From contig QVOM02000103.1 in the NCBI GenBank assembly GCA_003586115.2, positions 9,316,147-9,380,146 of the forward strand: a stretch of DNA of 64,000 bases. The letters run 5' to 3'. Shown here one piece after another: positions 50,101-56,100 of this stretch. The DNA is from Salvator merianae (taxonomy: Eukaryota > Chordata > Lepidosauria > Squamata > Teiidae). How positions within the stretch are numbered: the first letter of the stretch is position 1; each line of letters starts with the position of its first letter. Below the pieces are notes generated by a model, which ran no database searches, was not told the DNA's origin, and saw only the letters and a program-made list of their open reading frames with translations. The position numbers and the translations under genes are program-made.

Positions 50101-53100
50101 ATTTAATGAGAAATATAGCTACTGTCTTAGCTTGCAAAGTTATAAGAATTATTCTGACATAAAAAGTATTTGTTACAGTCAAAATTGTCAAGCATTAAGT
50201 TTTCAAGGGATGTGGAATGCATCTGCGAATTGACCAGTGACAACCTGCCTCTTTAAGGGTGAGTGTTCAGAACCTGCGGGAAGGGGGTGATTGCTGTTTG
50301 TGAAGTCTCTGGGCCTCTGTCCTGTCACAGCAGGGTGACCCTACAGAGGCCCAGAGGCCCCACAAACAGAGTTTGCTCCCTTCCCGCGGGTTCAAAACAC
50401 CCGCCCTTAACGCGAGAGGCCGCCACTGGAATTGACGGAACGCGTTTGGATGCCCGTTAACTATTCACAGCACCTCTTATGCTTTAAATGCGTAGTTGAT
50501 AAATTGCAATATGGGTTCAAACAGTGTTTACACTAACAGTGCTACTTAAGACTATATTTATATAATAAAAAATAATATTTACAAATATTTCCAGTACAGT
50601 CTTGTACAATATGAAGGTTCTTGCAATGATGCAATAGTTTCTCACTGTATTAGATCTGATGGTATAATGCAGAAGAGGTATAATTATGAAGTGATCATAG
50701 AAAAAGCTACATTTTTCTTTCTGTTACATCCTAAAATTGTCTCAACTTTAAATAACCTGCATTTAGTTAAACCACAAGAAATGATTTCATAACATTAGCA
50801 GTAGTTTTTTGCACAGAGAATGACATCTTGGGAATAGCCATTTTGAAATTATTGCTTTCCAATTAAAGCTATTTAAAGCTACTGTCAACAATTAATTAAT
50901 TAATTAATTTAAAAGCATAACTATTACTTGGTCTCCTCAGAAAAATGTGTAAGTAATGCAGTCTTTCTTTACATTTTGCCAGTAGATGTAATAGTGTTTA
51001 ATAATAACTGAATGTCAATATCAGATCTGTCATTATTGTCCATGATATGATAGAAGCTGATAGTGCCTCTGTTGTGTCTGATATTATATGTCATTTGCTA
51101 ATAGAGAGTATTAATAAATAGTGGTGAGCTTCATTCACAACAGGAACTGGGAATCTCTTCCTTGGGCCAAATGCAACACTTCAGAACTCCCTGTCCAGGA
51201 TCTAGAAGTCATAGGGCCTGTTTGTACTTTGTGCTAGCAAACCTCAAGGACACCTCCTAGCAAAGTGTTTCTGCACTTTGCAGAGGCCCAAGCAAACGCG
51301 AGCAGCATAACACTCCATACAGTGGCGTAGGAAGGGGGGGGGCCGCCCTGGGCGGCACATGCAGCCAAGTCCTTCTCTGCCCGCCCGGTGTGCAAAGTTT
51401 CACCAGAGCACTAGCGTGAAGGAGAGTGTTGCGCTTGCCCACCTGGCAGTCATCGGGGTGGCGGCAGGGGTAGGAGGCTGCAGGGCAGGGCACCCTCGCT
51501 CACGCTCCTCTGCTGCCACATGGCCCTGGGTGGCAAAAACTTCAGCTACGCCGCTGACTCCGTAGCTCCACAGCTTGTGCTCCACAGCTTTATCGGGAGC
51601 TGATAGTCTGCTCCCAGCAAAGTGCATTTGCACTTATCTTGGCTGCTGTGCCATGCATGGCGATCAAGCCTGGGTGATCACCTGATCGTGTCTGCACATG
51701 CCTGCAGCTGTGAGGCCCTGGCAGTCACCTGCTCCAGGTAAGTACCATGGCCATGCAGTGCAGACAGTGTCCATGCTGCATGGTCCATACCACCTGTTCT
51801 ATGGTGGTAAGTGTGAAAATGCCCACATACTTACCTACTTGCTAGTCTTGTTCTGCATCCCACTTTTGCCTTGATGAATTCTGCCCTTGAACTAAATTAA
51901 TGCCTTTTGCTTGTCTAGTTAATGGAGAGTTGGTGGGCAGATCAAACTCTCTGATGGGCAGTCCTATCCATCTACATAGCTGCACCTGAGAAAATGTGCT
52001 CCTCTAGCTATAAAGGTTCTCCATCTCAAATTGCTCCACTGGTCTGTTGCTACAGAGCCGGAAAGGGGCAGGATCTGGACAGCAGTGAGGCAGCCTTGGA
52101 CACATGTCCAAGGTCTCACAGTGGCAAGAGAAATGCTGCTGCCGACAGAGCATATCCATAGCCACAACATTCCTGATAGAAATCATACATGGGGAACCAT
52201 GACTGCAGCTGGAAGTCTGGTGCAGTTCCAAATCCCTGGCAGCAATTCAGACCACAGTTTTGGAGGAGTCAACTCCTCAATCCCTACTTTGCACATCCAC
52301 AGTGGGGGAAAGAGTTTATCCATCCCCTGACCAATGGAAGATGAGTCCCGAGGAGCCACATAGATGTAGCTGTTGTCAGCATGCCTTAGTAGTGTGTTAA
52401 TCTGATTGTAAACTGTTAGTATATGTCAGTGTCCCATTCAGTGCAGCTTACACTACAGATTTTCCCATTGGATCATGCACTGGATAGTTTTATGATCTAT
52501 TCATATATGCTTAGAAAAGCTGAATGCTTCCAAGATGAAATGTGTACATGCTATTCCAGTTCTAGTCTTTTGTTGTGTAGTAACATTTGTGGTCTGAGTG
52601 ACTAATCCAGTACCCTTAGGGATCCCTGAGGACAGTGGACTCCCATTGCCCTTGGATTAATCCATTTGGAGTTACAGAAGTTGACAGTGCAAATCCAGAA
52701 TGCCTCTGGTTTTGTGAGAAAATAAACCATATTTGTTTTTTTTCTTCAGGGCTTAGTGATAGAACGGCTGGGACGCAGACCTCTTCTGATTGGAGGATTT
52801 AACCTGATGGTTCTGTTTTTTGTAATACTTACTGTGTGTATGACTTTACAGGTATGTAAGCGTTTTTGGTTTGGGGGTTGTTCTTTTCTGAAAAACAGGA
52901 TATTCATTTTATACATTTCTTGACACAATTATTGTTCAATGAGTAGCTTTGACATTGACATGAGATGCGTAAGTTAAATCAAAATTTGCTGCATTGTCAG
53001 TAATTTATGTCCTTTAAAAATTATATGTAGACAAACAACAGTTAGATAACAAGCAAATAAAATAGTTTTAAAATGTTTCTTTTTTTCTTTTTTACTCCTT

Positions 53101-56100
53101 TTTTTTTTTAAGGATATATAAAATTACACTAAATAATTCATGATTTGTCAACTAACATTTTTAACTAACCTTTTCACTAATTCCCAGATTTCTTCTATAT
53201 TTCTTACCCCCCAACCACCCAGCTCTTTTCTTCCACCAACATCCTTCTTTTCTCTTCATTCTTTTCCTCCAGCAAACCCAATCCACTTTCCAAGTCCACT
53301 TTCCAGATCTTGCAAAAGTTCAATAGAGGGTTTCCAGTTTTCACCAAAGTCTATCCACTGCCTTATTTTTCTGTAACATATTATATTTGTCCAATCTCTC
53401 AAAATGTTCTTCTCATATCAGTCTTTCTATAATTTGGCTTCTGCCCATTCTTCTACTCCGCCACTTAAAAATTCCCCCTTCTGACTCCTTCAGTTGTTGT
53501 TATTTTCTTCTTTCGTCTCCAATCCTTTCTTTGTTTACACCAGAAATATTGTTTATTCACAGTAACTCTTTGCTGCCTCCAAATATGGATTGTTTCCGTT
53601 CTTATGTGCTTCTTCCTCCCCTGAAAAAAATTTTTTTTTCCCATGGCTTCCTTCAATGAAAAAATATGACCTTGAGCTGTTATCAGTGGTACAGACAACT
53701 CGTCTTATCTCGTAGTCTGTATTTCTTGAGTCATAAATTTTGTCTGAGGAATTTCTGCCTTGAAATCACCCAATTTCAAAGCCTTATCCTTTGTTTCATG
53801 AAGTTCAGTGCGTAGAGCACCCATTTCCGTTTTAATGTCCTGTCTTAATCTCTCAAAAGTCAGCCTCTGAGTCTCAAAAGAACTCTGCATTACTTGAAAA
53901 ATAGCATCCATTTTTTTAAGAAGTAAATCTGGCTGGCAGCCACACTGTTCATTTCTTTCTAATTGCATGTTTTCTTTTCCCTATCTGTCTTAAAAACTTG
54001 GTTCTCTGAAGAAGTCTTCTAATTAATAAAGGCACTTTTTTCTTTTATTTTCTTCTTTTGTCTTAATTAAACCGAACTCCCATATCCGTGCATTCTGTTT
54101 ATTTACTTATCTGATAAACACCGGCCAAATGTATTTTAATAAAGCACTGAAAACCCCGCCGTGTCCGAAGAACAGAACTTTAAATGATTTATCTAAAAAA
54201 ACTTCACAGCCTTTGCAAATACTTTGGCATCTTGCTGATTTATGATGTTTAAACTTTCAGCATACATTATCCAAACTGCAATTGTAGAGGCTTTTTTTTC
54301 TTTCTTTCTTTCTTTCTTTTGTTCTTCTTAATGCTTATCTTAGTTTTAAAATCTTCATTAATTAAAAAGGGGATCGGCCGAACTTACGGTCCTGCAGACG
54401 AAAGTCTTGACGACACACAACGTGACTTGGGAATGTTGACAAAATTCCCCCAGCTCCTTCGTCTCCTCCTTACGCCGAAAGCCACGGTTCTCTTGTAGCC
54501 CCCGCTGGGGGGGGGGACTTGATGGAGCTCAAATGAGGAATCCCTCCGCCTCCCTGTCACTCAGGGAGATGAAATCTTCAGACGGGGGGGGGGTTGAACT
54601 CCCCCCTCTGTCTCCTCACGTTGCGGTTTGCTCAGAGGAAAAATCCTCTCAGCAACTACATTCGGCCATCTTCCCCAGAAGTCTCCGTTTTAAAATGTTT
54701 CAAGTTGTAGCCAATAGATATAAGAAAATAAATTAGAGTATAACTTTTTGTCTCAGCATCTCCTTAATCTGTTTCTTTGGATAAAGGTTAGCTAGAGCAA
54801 CATATTCTTGGTTGTCATTCACTATTTACTGCAGTCTACGTGTAAATGTTTGCTGCAAAGTGTGTTTACAGTCCAGTCGTACATTTGTATTATACAGAGG
54901 GAAGTTCTGCTGAGTTCAGTGAGGTTTATTCCTTAACACACAGTCTTCATATTTGTATTCCTCTAGGAAAATGTGTACTGAAGATGCTTCTGCATCACTG
55001 CAAAAGTGTTACCTAGTGTTACTAATGTATCCTGTACTGAGCAAATTAACTTACAAGTCAGACCTCTTATTCATACAGTCCAGTATTTTACGTGTCTTTT
55101 CAGAGATGGGTCAGATCTTTTTCCTACAGTAAAACTGTGTGGCAAACTTTCTGTATTAGGTCAATTAGTTGTTGCAGCCAGCCAGATGACTAATAGATGC
55201 TCACAGGCACAGAAGCACCTTTCCTGCTTGTATTTCCTGCCAACTGGTTTGCAGCTACTGGTGGTACTGGTCGTGGTACATGTCATAATTAGTGCCACTG
55301 GGGACCTTCTCCTACTCAAATTCCTCTAATTGGCTTTTTAGGTCATTTGAGTTTATGCCAATCACTTCATAGGGCCTCATTTCGGTCCAAGAGTGCTTTA
55401 TATCCACCTTGGGGTGCCATAAACTCATAGTGGAGAGAGGGGGAAGAGCAGTAGGAAGAACTGTCAGAGCTCTTCTTAGCACTCCAGCAGGAACATATGT
55501 ATCCTGTGCCCTAGGAGCACCTTTATGATAAAACACAAGAGATGTGTAGCTCCTCCACTGTCAGGCTGCTTTCATGGCACCATAATAGACCTTTGTGGAT
55601 CCTGACTCAGGCTGTGATCAGACACACACAAAAAAAAGCATCTCTGAGATGGCTCAAAGACAGCTTCGAGGTGGGATTGTTCACACACCAGTCTGCCCCT
55701 CCCCTTTCTCATGAACATTCTATGCTAAAAAAAGTGGATTAAAGAAGACTTGGGAACACAAATGCCACACACTGTCTCTGTGAGGCACCTCCAAGTCACC
55801 CCTTTTGTTATGTCTGAACACAGGCTCATACTCCTTTAAAAATTGGGGCAACATGGGTGACTTTCCAGGTCTTCAACACAGAAGCTGATCTTACAAGCAA
55901 CCTTATACAATTTTGCTTTTTTTAAAAATTGAATTCGCATTTAATAATCTCTTAATAATAATGTGTTAGTTTTTAGCTTGTCACTAAGTCCTCAAATCCC
56001 ATATCTTTGCCTCATTTCCTTTGAGTTCCTATCTGAAACAGGCAAAGAAATGTGTTTATTTTACATATTCTACAACTAACAGAAGTTCCTATTTCATTTT

